From contig JAIYAC010000010.1 of assembly GCA_027489245.1 (NCBI GenBank), positions 124,001 to 188,000 of the forward strand: a stretch of 64,000 nucleotides of DNA, written 5' to 3'. The stretch is from Neisseriaceae bacterium (GTDB lineage Bacteria > Pseudomonadota > Gammaproteobacteria > Burkholderiales > Chromobacteriaceae). Both the position numbers and the translations under genes were made by a program. Below are positions 21,919 to 31,540 of this stretch, piece after piece (the first letter of the stretch is position 1; every line of letters starts with the position of its first letter). The notes beneath the pieces are model-generated. The model was not told the origin of the DNA. It worked only from the letters and a program-made list of their open reading frames with translations, and did not search any database.

Positions 21919-23808
21919 TTATTGCCCGCGCATGAACAGCGCATCCAGGTCGCGCATGCCCAGGCGGCTCCAGGTGGGGCGGCCGTGGTTGCACTGGCCG
22001 GAGCGCTCGGTGGCTTCCATGTCGCGCAGCAGGGCGTTCATTTCTGGCAGCGTCAGCTGGCGGTTGGCGCGGACTGCACCGTGGCAGGCCATGGTAGCCA
22101 GCAGTTCGTTGCGGCGCTCGGTCAGTACCTGGGTGAGGCCGTGTTCGCGCACGTCTTTCAGTACGGCGCGCGCCAGCTCTACCGCGTTACCTTCTTTCAG
22201 CCAGACCGGCATGCCGCGCACGGCGATCTGGGTGGGCGAGAGTACCGCCAGCTCTACGCCCAGGCGCTTCATGTCTTCGGCGTGTTCTTCTACCGTGGCC
22301 ACCTCGAAACGGTCGGCGGCAAACGATACCGGTAGTAGCAGCGGCTGCATGGGGATGGCGTCGGCCTCCAGCGCGGTTTTCAGGCGTTCGTACACGATGC
22401 GCTCGTGCGCGGCGTGCATGTCCACTACGATCAGCCCGTCCTCGCATTGGCTCAGGATGTACACGCCGTGCAGCTGTGCCAGGGCAAAACCCAGTGGCGG
22501 GATGCCGTCGCTGGCGGTTGGCAGTGCCAGGGGCGGGTTGGCCGCATTAACGGCAGGCATGACAGCGGCGGCTGGCTGCCGCTCTTCGTCGCGCAGGCCG
22601 GCAAACTGCTTGTCGTATACGCCAATGGCTTCGCGCGCCACGTGCAGCGGGATGCTTTGCTGCTCGTAGCGGTAGGTTTGCGGTAGCGGCGTGCGGCCAA
22701 CGTTGGCCGCAGGGCGCGGCGGTAGCAGGCTGGCTTGCTGGCCTATCGGTGCGAGGCCAGTGGCGGCGGCGGGCTCGCCCGCAGGCTGATCGTGCAGCTG
22801 TACCGCCGGGCTGGCGCCAGCGGTGGTGCTGGCCAGGGCGCGGTGCACGCTGTGGAACAGGAACTGGTGGATGGCCTGGCTTTCGCGAAAGCGCACCTCG
22901 ATCTTGGTGGGGTGCACGTTCACGTCTACCCCGGCCGGGTCCAGCGTGAAAAACAGCGCATAGGCGGGGTGGCGCTCGTGGTGCAGCACGTCGCGGTAAG
23001 CTTGGCGCAGCGCGTGCTGGGCGGTTTTGTCGCGCACGAAGCGACCGTTGACAAAGAAATACTGCGCGTCACGGCTGGCTTTGGAATAGGTAGGGCTGGC
23101 CACAAAACCGGTCAGGCCCAGGCCGGCGGCCTGGGTATCCAGCGGCAGTGCCGCCTCTACAAAATCCTTGCCCAGCAGCGCGCCGACGCGCTCGGCCACG
23201 TTTTGCTGCGGCAGGCGCCACACCACCTTGCCGTTATGGCGCAGGGTAAACTCCACCTGCGGGTGTGCCAGGGCGATGCGTTCGAAGGTGGCGGCGCAGT
23301 GGGCGTACTCGGTGTTGTCACTTTTCAGGAATTTGCGCCGTGCCGGGGTGTTGAAGTACAGGTCCACCACCTCCACGCTGGTGCCGGCCGGGTGCGCGGC
23401 GGGCTCTACCGGGTGCAGGGTGCCGTCGATGGCAATAATCTGATGCGCGTGTTCGGCGTCGTGCGGGCGGCTGGTGAGCGTCAGGCGCGATACCGAGGCT
23501 ACGCTGGCCAGCCCCTCGCCACGAAAACCCAGCGTGGAGACGCTTTCCAGGTCGTCCAGGCTGCTGATTTTGCTGGTGGCGTGCCGGTCCAGTGCCAGCG
23601 GCAGGTCTTCGGCAGCCATGCCGCTACCGTTGTCGGTAACGCGAATCAGCTTGATGCCACCTTGTGCCAGGTCCACGGTGATTTTGCTGGCACCAGCGTC
23701 TAGGCTGTTTTCCAGCATTTCTTTCAGTGCCGATGCCGGGCGCTCGACCACCTCGCCGGCGGCGATCTGGTTAACCAGGTGGTCGGGCAGTTTCTGGATA
23801 CGTTTCAT
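21919..23808 (-). CDS. mutL: DNA mismatch repair protein MutL
   Basis: A 629-residue mismatch-repair factor. The N-terminal GHKL ATPase region has IAAGEVVERPASALKEMLENS, DNGSGM, ATSKI and TLGFRGEGLASVASV. The linker (about 330-430) is variable and Ala/Pro-rich, and the C-terminal dimerisation domain has LGFALAQLHGVYILSQ and ends near ACHGAVRANRQL and CNHGRPTWSRL. No endonuclease DQHAxxER motif was noticed in its usual form; the related VVDMHAAHERIVYE is present. Start MKRIQKLPDHLVNQIAAGE fits the family. The linker codes an immediate head-to-head pair of the repeat word (22693-22710). Confidence 0.96.
   Translation of the reverse strand: MKRIQKLPDHLVNQIAAGEVVERPASALKEMLENSLDAGASKITVDLAQGGIKLIRVTDNGSGMAAEDLPLALDRHATSKISSLDDLESVSTLGFRGEGLASVASVSRLTLTSRPHDAEHAHQIIAIDGTLHPVEPAAHPAGTSVEVVDLYFNTPARRKFLKSDNTEYAHCAATFERIALAHPQVEFTLRHNGKVVWRLPQQNVAERVGALLGKDFVEAALPLDTQAAGLGLTGFVASPTYSKASRDAQYFFVNGRFVRDKTAQHALRQAYRDVLHHERHPAYALFFTLDPAGVDVNVHPTKIEVRFRESQAIHQFLFHSVHRALASTTAGASPAVQLHDQPAGEPAAATGLAPIGQQASLLPPRPAANVGRTPLPQTYRYEQQSIPLHVAREAIGVYDKQFAGLRDEERQPAAAVMPAVNAANPPLALPTASDGIPPLGFALAQLHGVYILSQCEDGLIVVDMHAAHERIVYERLKTALEADAIPMQPLLLPVSFAADRFEVATVEEHAEDMKRLGVELAVLSPTQIAVRGMPVWLKEGNAVELARAVLKDVREHGLTQVLTERRNELLATMACHGAVRANRQLTLPEMNALLRDMEATERSGQCNHGRPTWSRLGMRDLDALFMRGQ
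22693..22710. repeat. Perfect 18-base palindrome of the GTTGGCCGC word inside mutL
   Basis: GCGGCCAAC (22693-22701) abuts GTTGGCCGC (22702-22710) with no spacer, in the region coding the variable linker of MutL. Confidence 0.85.
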
Positions 23809-24028
23809 GCGCTGGCGCTCTAGGTTGGCAACGGGAAAAATCAACAACATTCTTTGCCACGCAAGGCACGGAAAATCTTTTATGGCGGCGAAAACCATGA
23901 AATAGCAGGAAGCGCGTCATGGCTAAGCAACTGCTGGCGCCAGTGCACGGGTCACTGCGCCCATGGTTGTTTTCGTGTTGTCCGTGTGTGTCCGTGGCGA
24001 AATATATCGCGGTAGGCGTGGCTGTAAA

Positions 24029-24673
24029 TCAGGCTTTACCGGCCGCCCGTCGGTGGCGCATGACCTCGATGATGCCGGGCAGCATGGAGACGATGATGAT
24101 GCCGAAGATCAGGTATTCCAGGTTTTTGCGCACAAAGGGCAGGTTGCCAAAGAAGAAGCCGGCATAGGTAAAACCGATTACCCACAGTAGCGCGCCGATC
24201 ACGTTGTAGCTCAGGAACTGGCGGTATTCCATGCGGCCGATACCGGCCACAAACGGGGCAAAGGTGCGCACGATGGGGACAAAGCGGGCAAAAATAATGG
24301 TCTTGCCGCCGTGCTTTTCGTAAAAGGCGTGCGTTTTGTCCAGGTAGGATGGCTTGAGCAGGCGCGGAAAGCGGGCAAACAGTTTCATGCCGGCGTGGCG
24401 GCCGATGGCGTAATTGACGCCATCCCCCAGAATGGCGGCCACGATCAGCAGGGCCACCAGCAGGTGGACGTTCATCTGGCCCATGGCAGCCAGGGCGCCG
24501 GCCACGAACAGCAGCGAGTCACCAGGCAGGAAAGGTGTTACCACCAGGCCGGTTTCGCAGAATACGATCAGGAACAGGATGAAATACACCCATGGCCCAT
24601 AGTTGGCCACCAGGGTGGCCAGATGGGTGTCGATGTGCAGGATGAAGTCGATCAGGAAAGAAATCAGTTCCAT
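24029..24673 (-). CDS. DedA family membrane protein
   Basis: A 214-residue inner-membrane protein of the DedA/SNARE-associated family. It contains [24 protein letters not shown], the conserved G(x)HAG-like stretch [11 protein letters not shown], and [21 protein letters not shown] with the essential Arg residues. Members are thought to flip phospholipids or undecaprenyl phosphate and support envelope homeostasis. It lies downstream of secF on the same strand, beyond a 13-bp repeat-word hairpin that likely ends secF transcription. Confidence 0.92.
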   Translation of the reverse strand: MELISFLIDFILHIDTHLATLVANYGPWVYFILFLIVFCETGLVVTPFLPGDSLLFVAGALAAMGQMNVHLLVALLIVAAILGDGVNYAIGRHAGMKLFARFPRLLKPSYLDKTHAFYEKHGGKTIIFARFVPIVRTFAPFVAGIGRMEYRQFLSYNVIGALLWVIGFTYAGFFFGNLPFVRKNLEYLIFGIIIVSMLPGIIEVMRHRRAAGKA

Positions 24674-24741
24674 GGTCTTGTTTCGCAGTGGCTGGCAGGG
24701 CAGGGCTGTTGTGGCAACCCGGCGTTGTCAGACACCGTAAT

Positions 24742-24770
24742 AAGGTTGGCCGCATGATGCGGCCAACCTT
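24742..24770. repeat. Perfect inverted pair of the full 13-mer
   Basis: AAGGTTGGCCGCA (24742-24754) and its exact complement (24758-24770) form a 13-bp stem with a three-base loop between secF and dedA. It is the cleanest instance in the window and defines the 13-mer. It probably also acts as a terminator for secDF. Confidence 0.9.
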
Positions 24771-24793
24771 TTACGACGGTATGAAGCAGGGTT

Positions 24794-25729
24794 TTACACC
24801 ACCGCTTCTTCTTTCGGTTTCACCACTTTCACCATGTGCTCGCGCGTGGTGCCCAGCGCCAGCGCCAGCGGGCTGGCGACCAGTACCGACGAGTAAATGC
24901 CGAACACGATGCCGATGGTCAGCGCCATGGCAAAGCCGTGCAGTGCCGGGCCGCCGAACAGCAGCATGGACAGCACCATGGTTTCGGTAGAGCCGTGGGT
25001 GATGAAGGTACGGCTCATGGTGGCGGTAATGGCGTTGTCGATGACTTCTGCCGTGGTCTTGCCACGCATGGCCGGGCGGCGGAAGTTTTCACGGATACGG
25101 TCGAATACCACCACCGATTCGTTCACCGAGTAACCCAGTACCGCCAGCACGCCGGCCAGCACGGTCAGGCTGAACTCCCACTGGAACAGCGCAAAGCAGC
25201 CCAGGATGATCACCACGTCGTGCATGTTGGCAATAATGGCCGACAGCGCCAGGCGCCATTCAAAGCGGATGGCCAGGTAGATCACGATGCCCACGCATAC
25301 CAGCAGGATGGCAGTGAGGCCGTGCGATACCAGCTCTTCACCTACGCTGGGGCCGACAAACTCTACCTTGCGCAGCTGCACGCTGGCATCGCCGGCTTTC
25401 AGCAAGCCCATCACCTGCTCGGACAGCTTGGCCGAGCTGACGCCGGCCTTGCTAGGCAGGCGGATCAGCACGTCACGGCTGGTGCCCAGGCTTTGTACCT
25501 GCACTTCGCCTACCTTCAGCGCTTCCACGCGATGGCGGATATCCCCAAGGTTGGCCGCTTGCTGGTACTGCACTTCCATGACGGTACCGCCGGTGAATTC
25601 CACCGACAGGTTCAGGCCCTTGGCAAACAGGAACACCACGGCCAGGATAAAAGTCACCAGCGAAATAGTGGTAGTGAGCTTGCCGTAGCTCATGAACGGG
25701 ATATCCCGTTTGATGCGGAAAAACTCCAT
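24794..25729 (-). CDS. secF: Protein translocase subunit SecF
   Basis: A 311-residue inner-membrane protein with six membrane segments. It contains EFTGGTVMEVQY near the first periplasmic loop, the conserved GYSVNESVVVFDRIRENFR and FGIYSSVLVASPLAL. Together with SecD it uses the proton gradient to pull proteins from SecYEG. It begins 11 bases after the secD stop, with AAGGA and GAGAG before the ATG. A repeat-word copy at 25550-25558 codes AAN in the periplasmic loop. Confidence 0.97.
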   Translation of the reverse strand: MEFFRIKRDIPFMSYGKLTTTISLVTFILAVVFLFAKGLNLSVEFTGGTVMEVQYQQAANLGDIRHRVEALKVGEVQVQSLGTSRDVLIRLPSKAGVSSAKLSEQVMGLLKAGDASVQLRKVEFVGPSVGEELVSHGLTAILLVCVGIVIYLAIRFEWRLALSAIIANMHDVVIILGCFALFQWEFSLTVLAGVLAVLGYSVNESVVVFDRIRENFRRPAMRGKTTAEVIDNAITATMSRTFITHGSTETMVLSMLLFGGPALHGFAMALTIGIVFGIYSSVLVASPLALALGTTREHMVKVVKPKEEAVV

Positions 25730-25740
25730 CTCTCAGATCC

Positions 25741-27588
25741 TTATTTGTTGTCCGGCTTCCATACCTGGCCAATCGACACGGAGGTCAGACGGCGGCGGCG
25801 GCCGTACCACAGGTTAACCACGGCACGCGATACCAGTACCGCAGAGAACATGGAGGTCATGATGCCCAGGCAGTGCACCACGGCAAAGCCGCGTACCGGG
25901 CCGGAGCCGAAGATCAGCAGCGCCAGGCCGGCGATCAGCGTGGTCACGTTCGAGTCCAGAATGGTGGCCCAGGCATGGCCGTAACCGGCCTGTATGGCCG
26001 ACTGCGGCGGTACGCCATTACGCAGCTCTTCGCGGATACGCTCGTTGATCAGCACGTTGGCGTCGATGGCCATACCCAGTGTCAGCGCAATCGCGGCGAT
26101 ACCCGGCAGGGTCAGCGTGGCCTGCAGCATGGACAGCAGCGCCACCAGCATGAACAGGTTGGCAGCCAGCGAAATCACCGAAATCACACCGAATACACCG
26201 TAGTACATCGCCATGAACACGGCGATGGCGGCAAAGCCCCACAGGGTGGAATGGAAGCCTTTTTCGATGTTTTCCTTACCCAGGCTTGGGCCGATGGTGC
26301 GTTCTTCGATGATGTTCATCGGTGCCGCCAGCGAGCCGGCGCGCAGCAGCAGGGCTACATCGTTGGCTTCGGCCGGGTTCATGCTGCCGGAGATCTGTAC
26401 GCGGCCACCGCCGATTTCACTGCGGATCACCGGGGCAGTTACCACTTCGCTGCGGTTTTTCTCGACCAGCACCATGGCCATGCGTTTGCCGATGTTTTCG
26501 GCCGTCAGCGTGCGGAAGATCTCGGCGCCGGTGCTGTCCAGGCCGATATCCACCGAGGCACCACCGTTCTGGTCAAAGCCTGGCTGGGCGGAGTTGATGT
26601 TGTCGCCGGTAAGCTCGACATCTTTTTTCAGCAGGATCTTGCTGGTGCCGCGCGAGGTGGCTTCGTCCAGCAGCTCGTAACCGGCTGGTGTGTTGCCAGC
26701 CAGGGCTTCGGCGACCTTGCCCTGGTCGTCTTCTACCATGCGTACCTGCAGCGTAGCGGTACGGCCCAGGATGTCCTTGGCCTTGGCCGTGTCCTGTACG
26801 CCTGGTAGCTGCACCACGATGCGGCTCGGGCCGGCTTGCTGGATTACCGGTTCGGCCACGCCCAGCTCGTTCACGCGGTTGTGCAGGGTGGTGATGTTCT
26901 GCTTCACGGCATCGCTCTGGATGCGGGTGATTTCTTCCGGCTTCAGGCGGAGTGTCAGGCGGAAGTTGGCCTCATCGCTATTGAAGCTGACCGCCGGCAG
27001 GGTGCGCGCCAGCTTGTCGGCAGCGGCCTTCAGCGTATCGGCGTCACGTAGCTGCACTTCCAGCGTGGTATCGCCCTGGCGCTTGATGGCGCCGTAGCGG
27101 ATCTTGGCAGCCTTCAGCTCGCGGCGTACATCGCCGGCGTAGCGTTCCATGGTTTTTTCCACGGCGGCTTTCATGTCCACTTCCAGCAGGAAGTGCACGC
27201 CACCACGCAAGTCCAGGCCCAGGAACATCGGGTTGGCGTGCAGGCGGGTCAGCCATTCGGGCGAGGCGGGCAGCAGGTTCAGGGCAATGATGTAGGTATC
27301 ACCCAGCGCTTGCTGGATGGCATCGCGTGCCTTGATTTGGGTGTCCGGGTCCTTGAAGCGCACTTTCAGGCTGGTGCCGTCCAGGAAGATGCCTTGCGGG
27401 GCAATGCCTTGCTGCTTCAGGGTGGTTTCGATGCGGGCCATCAGCGCGGTGTCTACCGGGGTGGACTGGCGCGTGCTGGAAATCTGGACCGCTGGCGTTT
27501 CGCCAAAGAAATTGGGCAGGGTGTAGATCGTGGCGGTGATCAGCACCAGCGCAATCAGTAGGTATTTCCAGATCGGGAAGCGGTTCAT
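25741..27588 (-). CDS. secD: Protein translocase subunit SecD
   Basis: A 615-residue inner-membrane RND-type protein. It has an N-terminal membrane segment (YLLIALVLITATIYTLPNFFG), a large periplasmic region with LGLDLRGGVHFLLEVDM, and a five-segment C-terminal bundle with LTLGMAIDANVLINERIREELRNG cut by the proton path Asp. Start MNRFPIWKYLL at 27588 is preferred over the longer frame. It forms the tgt-yajC-secD-secF series; a G+C-rich hairpin at 27608-27625 lies between yajC and secD. Confidence 0.97.
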   Translation of the reverse strand: MNRFPIWKYLLIALVLITATIYTLPNFFGETPAVQISSTRQSTPVDTALMARIETTLKQQGIAPQGIFLDGTSLKVRFKDPDTQIKARDAIQQALGDTYIIALNLLPASPEWLTRLHANPMFLGLDLRGGVHFLLEVDMKAAVEKTMERYAGDVRRELKAAKIRYGAIKRQGDTTLEVQLRDADTLKAAADKLARTLPAVSFNSDEANFRLTLRLKPEEITRIQSDAVKQNITTLHNRVNELGVAEPVIQQAGPSRIVVQLPGVQDTAKAKDILGRTATLQVRMVEDDQGKVAEALAGNTPAGYELLDEATSRGTSKILLKKDVELTGDNINSAQPGFDQNGGASVDIGLDSTGAEIFRTLTAENIGKRMAMVLVEKNRSEVVTAPVIRSEIGGGRVQISGSMNPAEANDVALLLRAGSLAAPMNIIEERTIGPSLGKENIEKGFHSTLWGFAAIAVFMAMYYGVFGVISVISLAANLFMLVALLSMLQATLTLPGIAAIALTLGMAIDANVLINERIREELRNGVPPQSAIQAGYGHAWATILDSNVTTLIAGLALLIFGSGPVRGFAVVHCLGIMTSMFSAVLVSRAVVNLWYGRRRRLTSVSIGQVWKPDNK

Positions 27589-27603
27589 GGAAGGCTTGAC
27601 AGG

Positions 27604-27625
27604 AAAAGGGCCGCCAGGGCGGCCC
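27604..27625 (-). terminator. Hairpin between yajC and secD (possible attenuator)
   Basis: GGGCCGCC (27608-27615) pairs with GGCGGCCC (27618-27625); on the minus strand TTTTCC follows. Inside an operon this would lower secDF expression relative to yajC, not stop it. Confidence 0.5.
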
Positions 27626-27631
27626 GGGGGG

Positions 27632-27949
27632 TTACAGGGACTTGATCGTGCCTTTTTCCAGCTTGGCACCGACGGCACCGCGCTGTACGTTGATTTCCAC
27701 GCCGTTGGCGATTTCCACGGTCAGGTACTGGTCACCGCATTTGGTCACGCGGCCGATAATGCCACCCTGGGTCACGACTTCGTCGCCTTTCACGATCTCG
27801 GACAGCATCTTCTGGTGTTCTTTCATTTTCTTTTGCTGCGGGCGAACCAGCAGGAACCAGAACAGAATGAAGATCACGATCATCGGCAGGAACTGCATGA
27901 TGTCAAACGCTGCGCTGCCGGTGTTGGCGAAAGCCTGGGGGATAAACAT
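27632..27949 (-). CDS. yajC: Preprotein translocase accessory subunit YajC
   Basis: A 105-residue single-pass membrane protein (DIMQFLPMIVIFILFWFLLV cut at the charged RPQQKKMKEHQKML motif typical of YajC), followed by a small beta domain, KGDEVVTQGGIIGRVTK. It associates with SecDF. AGGGAG lies before the ATG. Confidence 0.96.
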   Translation of the reverse strand: MFIPQAFANTGSAAFDIMQFLPMIVIFILFWFLLVRPQQKKMKEHQKMLSEIVKGDEVVTQGGIIGRVTKCGDQYLTVEIANGVEINVQRGAVGAKLEKGTIKSL

Positions 27950-28042
27950 TCGGGTCTCCCTATTTATCGAGTTGCGAGTGGGTTGATGATTGTGGCAAGT
28001 GGGGCATTGTAGCCACGGCCGGGCTACTTTCCAACCGTGCTA

Positions 28043-28079
28043 AAGGTTGGCCGCAAACAGCGTATGACTGCGGCCAACC
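28043..28079. repeat. Inverted pair of the GTTGGCCGC word between tgt and yajC
   Basis: GGTTGGCCGCA (28045-28055) and TGCGGCCAACC (28069-28079) are perfect 11-bp complements with a 13-base loop. The left copy is a full 13-mer (28043-28055). Confidence 0.88.
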
Positions 28080-28095
28080 CGGTCAGTTCGCCAGC

Positions 28096-29286
<1,191 letters not shown>

Positions 29287-29290
29287 TTAC

Positions 29291-29319
29291 TTGCCAGCGC
29301 GGGCTTTAGCCGCTAATAT
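29291..29319 (+). promoter_or_regulatory. Promoter of tRNA-Val (and perhaps thrS)
   Basis: TTGCCA (29291-29296) and TAATAT (29314-29319) stand 17 bases apart, 17 bases before the mature tRNA. There is little room for a separate promoter between the tRNA (ends 29412) and the thrS leader peptide (29437), so this may drive both. Confidence 0.65.
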
Positions 29320-29335
29320 CTTTATTCCTGACAAC

Positions 29336-29412
29336 AGGCACGTAGCTCAGTTGGTTAGAGCACCACCTTGACATGGTGGGGGTCGTTGGTTCGAATCCGA
29401 TCGTGCCTACCA
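29336..29412 (+). tRNA. tRNA-Val (anticodon GAC)
   Basis: A complete 77-base cloverleaf. The acceptor AGGCACG pairs with CGTGCCT, the anticodon stem CCACC/GGTGG encloses TTGACAT, the T loop is TTCGAAT, and discriminator A and CCA are encoded. It stands 24 bases before the thrS leader peptide. Confidence 0.95.
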
Positions 29413-29436
29413 GAATATTTGTAATGGAGTAATGTC

Positions 29437-29475
29437 ATGTTCAAACGAACTACCACCACCCGTACCTCGAGATAA
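29437..29475 (+). CDS. Threonine-rich leader peptide of thrS
   Basis: A 12-codon frame, MFKRTTTTRTSR, with GGAG eight bases upstream (29426-29429). Five of its 12 codons are Thr, four of them in a row (29449-29460), then Arg and Thr. It is followed by two competing RNA structures and a terminator before thrS, so it looks like a ribosome-stalling leader that senses charged tRNA-Thr. It is too short for routine gene calling. The overlapping ATG at 29432 in another frame has a poorer spacing. Confidence 0.8.
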   Translation: MFKRTTTTRTSR

Positions 29476-29562
29476 TTCCGAGCCAGTACGGGGGCCTTTT
29501 ACACAGTAAAGGGATACTCCATGCAAACGAAAAAGTGCGGCTCGAGCCGCACTTTTTTTTTG
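29459..29562 (+). promoter_or_regulatory. Transcription attenuator upstream of thrS
   Basis: Segment 1 (CCCGTAC, 29459-29465, overlapping the Thr codons) pairs with segment 2 (GTACGGG, 29486-29492), with an inner CTCG/CGAG stem, as a pause hairpin. The terminator is a perfect 26-base palindrome (29531-29556, core GTGCGGCTCGAGCCGCAC) followed by nine T. CGAGCC (29479-29484) can pair with GGCTCG (29539-29544), which would break the terminator. The pairings are seen; regulation by threonyl-tRNA is inferred from the classic attenuator layout. Confidence 0.8.
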
Positions 29563-29601
29563 GTTTTCGTCTGTCCACCTTCTGATTAAGCTGGAGTTGC
29601 T

Positions 29602-31503
29602 ATGCCTGACATTCGCCTGCCCGACGGTTCCATCCGTTCCTTCGACCAGCCGGTAACGGTGTACGAAGTGGCTGCGTCCATCGGTACCGGTCTTGCGCGT
29701 GCGGCGCTGGCTGGTCGCGTGGACGGCCAACTGGTTGATACCTCCTACCGTATTGCGGCCAACGCTGACCTGGCCATCATCACCGAGAAAGACGCGGACG
29801 GCCTGTCCATCATCCGTCACTCTACCGCCCACTTGCTGGCTTATGCGGTGAAAGAGCTGTTCCCGGAGGCCCAGGTCACGATCGGCCCGGAAATCGAAAA
29901 CGGCTTCTACTACGATTTTGCCTACAAGCGCCCGTTTACCCCGGAAGACCTGGTGGCCATCGAGAAGAAGATGCAGGAGCTGGCCAAGAAAGACATCCCG
30001 GTAGAGCGCTACGAGCTGTCGCGTGATGAGGCGGTAGCCTACTTCAAGGGTATCGGCGAGGCCTACAAGGCCGAGATCATTGCGTCCATTCCGGCTGACC
30101 AAGTGCTGAGCCTGTACCGCGAAGGCGAGTTCACCGACCTGTGTCGCGGCCCGCACGTACCGTCCACTGGCAAGCTGAAAGTATTCAAGCTGATGAAGGT
30201 AGCCGGCGCCTACTGGCGCGGCGACAGCAATAACGAAATGCTGCAGCGTATCTACGGCACGGCCTGGACCAAGAAAGAAGACCTGGAACAGTACCTGCAC
30301 ATGCTGGAAGAGGCGGAAAAACGCGACCACCGCAAGCTGGGCAAGCAGCTGGACCTGTTCCACCTGCAGGACGAAGCGCCGGGCATGGTGTTCTGGCACC
30401 CCAAAGGTTGGGCGCTGTGGCAGAGCATCGAGCAGTACATGCGTAAAACGTTGGCCGCAGCCGGCTATCAGGAAATCCGCACCCCGATGGTGATGGACCG
30501 CGTGATGTGGGAAAAATCCGGCCACTGGGAAAACTACCGCGAAGGCATGTTCACCACCGAGTCGGAAAAGCGCGACTACGCCGTGAAGCCGATGAACTGC
30601 CCTGGCCACGTGCAGGTGTTCAACAGCGGCCTGCGCTCTTACCGCGACCTGCCGATGCGTCTGGCCGAGTTTGGTGCCTGCCACCGCAACGAGCCGTCCG
30701 GTGCACTGCACGGCATCATGCGTGTGCGTGGCTTTGTGCAGGATGATGCGCACATCTTCTGTACCGAAGACCAGATCATCAGCGAAGCCAAGGCGTTCAA
30801 CGAACTGACCATGTCGGTGTACCAGCGATTCGGTTTTGACAAGGTGTCGGTGAAGCTGTCGCTGCGCCCGGAAAAATACGCTGGCGACCTGGAAACCTGG
30901 AACCGCGCCGAAGAAGGCCTGCGCGAAGCACTGCGCGCCTGCGGTATCGAGTGGGAAGAGCTGCCGGGCGAGGGCGCGTTCTATGGCCCGAAAATCGAAT
31001 ACCACATCAAGGACGCGCTGGGTCGCTCCTGGCAGTGTGGTACCCTGCAGCTCGATTATGTGTTGCCAGAGCGCCTGGATGCCGAATACGTGTCCGACGA
31101 CAACAGCCGCAAACGCCCGGTGATGTTGCACCGTGCGGTACTGGGCTCGCTCGAGCGCTTTATTGGCATCCTGATCGAAAACCACGCTGGCGCCTTCCCG
31201 CTGTGGCTGGCGCCGGTGCAGATGGTGGTGATGAATATCACCGGTTCGCAGGCCGAATACGCCACGAATGTTGCCGCGACATTGCGTAAACATGGCTACC
31301 GTGTTGATCTTGACTTGAGAAACGAAAAGATCGGCTATAAAATCCGCGAGCACAGCCTGCAAAAGCTTCCGTATCAGATCGTTATCGGCGATAAAGAAAT
31401 GGAAGGCGGGTTGGTTGCCGTGCGCGCCCGGGGCGAAGACCTGGGCCAGATGCCACTCGACGCGTTCATTCAGCAGCTTGATGCTGCCATGGCGCAGGTA
31501 TAA
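29602..31503 (+). CDS. thrS: Threonine-tRNA ligase
   Basis: A 633-residue class II synthetase. The order is TGS domain ([13 protein letters not shown], 1-62), the editing/SAD domain with the zinc-like HxxxH ([11 protein letters not shown]), the catalytic core with motif 2 ([22 protein letters not shown]) and motif 3 ([12 protein letters not shown]), and the anticodon-binding domain. It charges tRNA-Thr. GGAG stands before the ATG. It is the first gene of thrS-infC-rpmI-rplT-pheST-ihfA-merR and is preceded by a Thr leader and terminator. Confidence 0.98.
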   Translation: MPDIRLPDGSIRSFDQPVTVYEVAASIGTGLARAALAGRVDGQLVDTSYRIAANADLAIITEKDADGLSIIRHSTAHLLAYAVKELFPEAQVTIGPEIENGFYYDFAYKRPFTPEDLVAIEKKMQELAKKDIPVERYELSRDEAVAYFKGIGEAYKAEIIASIPADQVLSLYREGEFTDLCRGPHVPSTGKLKVFKLMKVAGAYWRGDSNNEMLQRIYGTAWTKKEDLEQYLHMLEEAEKRDHRKLGKQLDLFHLQDEAPGMVFWHPKGWALWQSIEQYMRKTLAAAGYQEIRTPMVMDRVMWEKSGHWENYREGMFTTESEKRDYAVKPMNCPGHVQVFNSGLRSYRDLPMRLAEFGACHRNEPSGALHGIMRVRGFVQDDAHIFCTEDQIISEAKAFNELTMSVYQRFGFDKVSVKLSLRPEKYAGDLETWNRAEEGLREALRACGIEWEELPGEGAFYGPKIEYHIKDALGRSWQCGTLQLDYVLPERLDAEYVSDDNSRKRPVMLHRAVLGSLERFIGILIENHAGAFPLWLAPVQMVVMNITGSQAEYATNVAATLRKHGYRVDLDLRNEKIGYKIREHSLQKLPYQIVIGDKEMEGGLVAVRARGEDLGQMPLDAFIQQLDAAMAQV

Positions 31504-31540
31504 CGCACGGATACGATGAATTTCTTTAGGAGTAATTGCT

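Noticed and set aside
19101..21944. Longer M16 peptidase start upstream of 21878
   Set aside because: It would place charged residues and a second hydrophobic stretch before the signal peptide; the shorter start gives a normal export signal.
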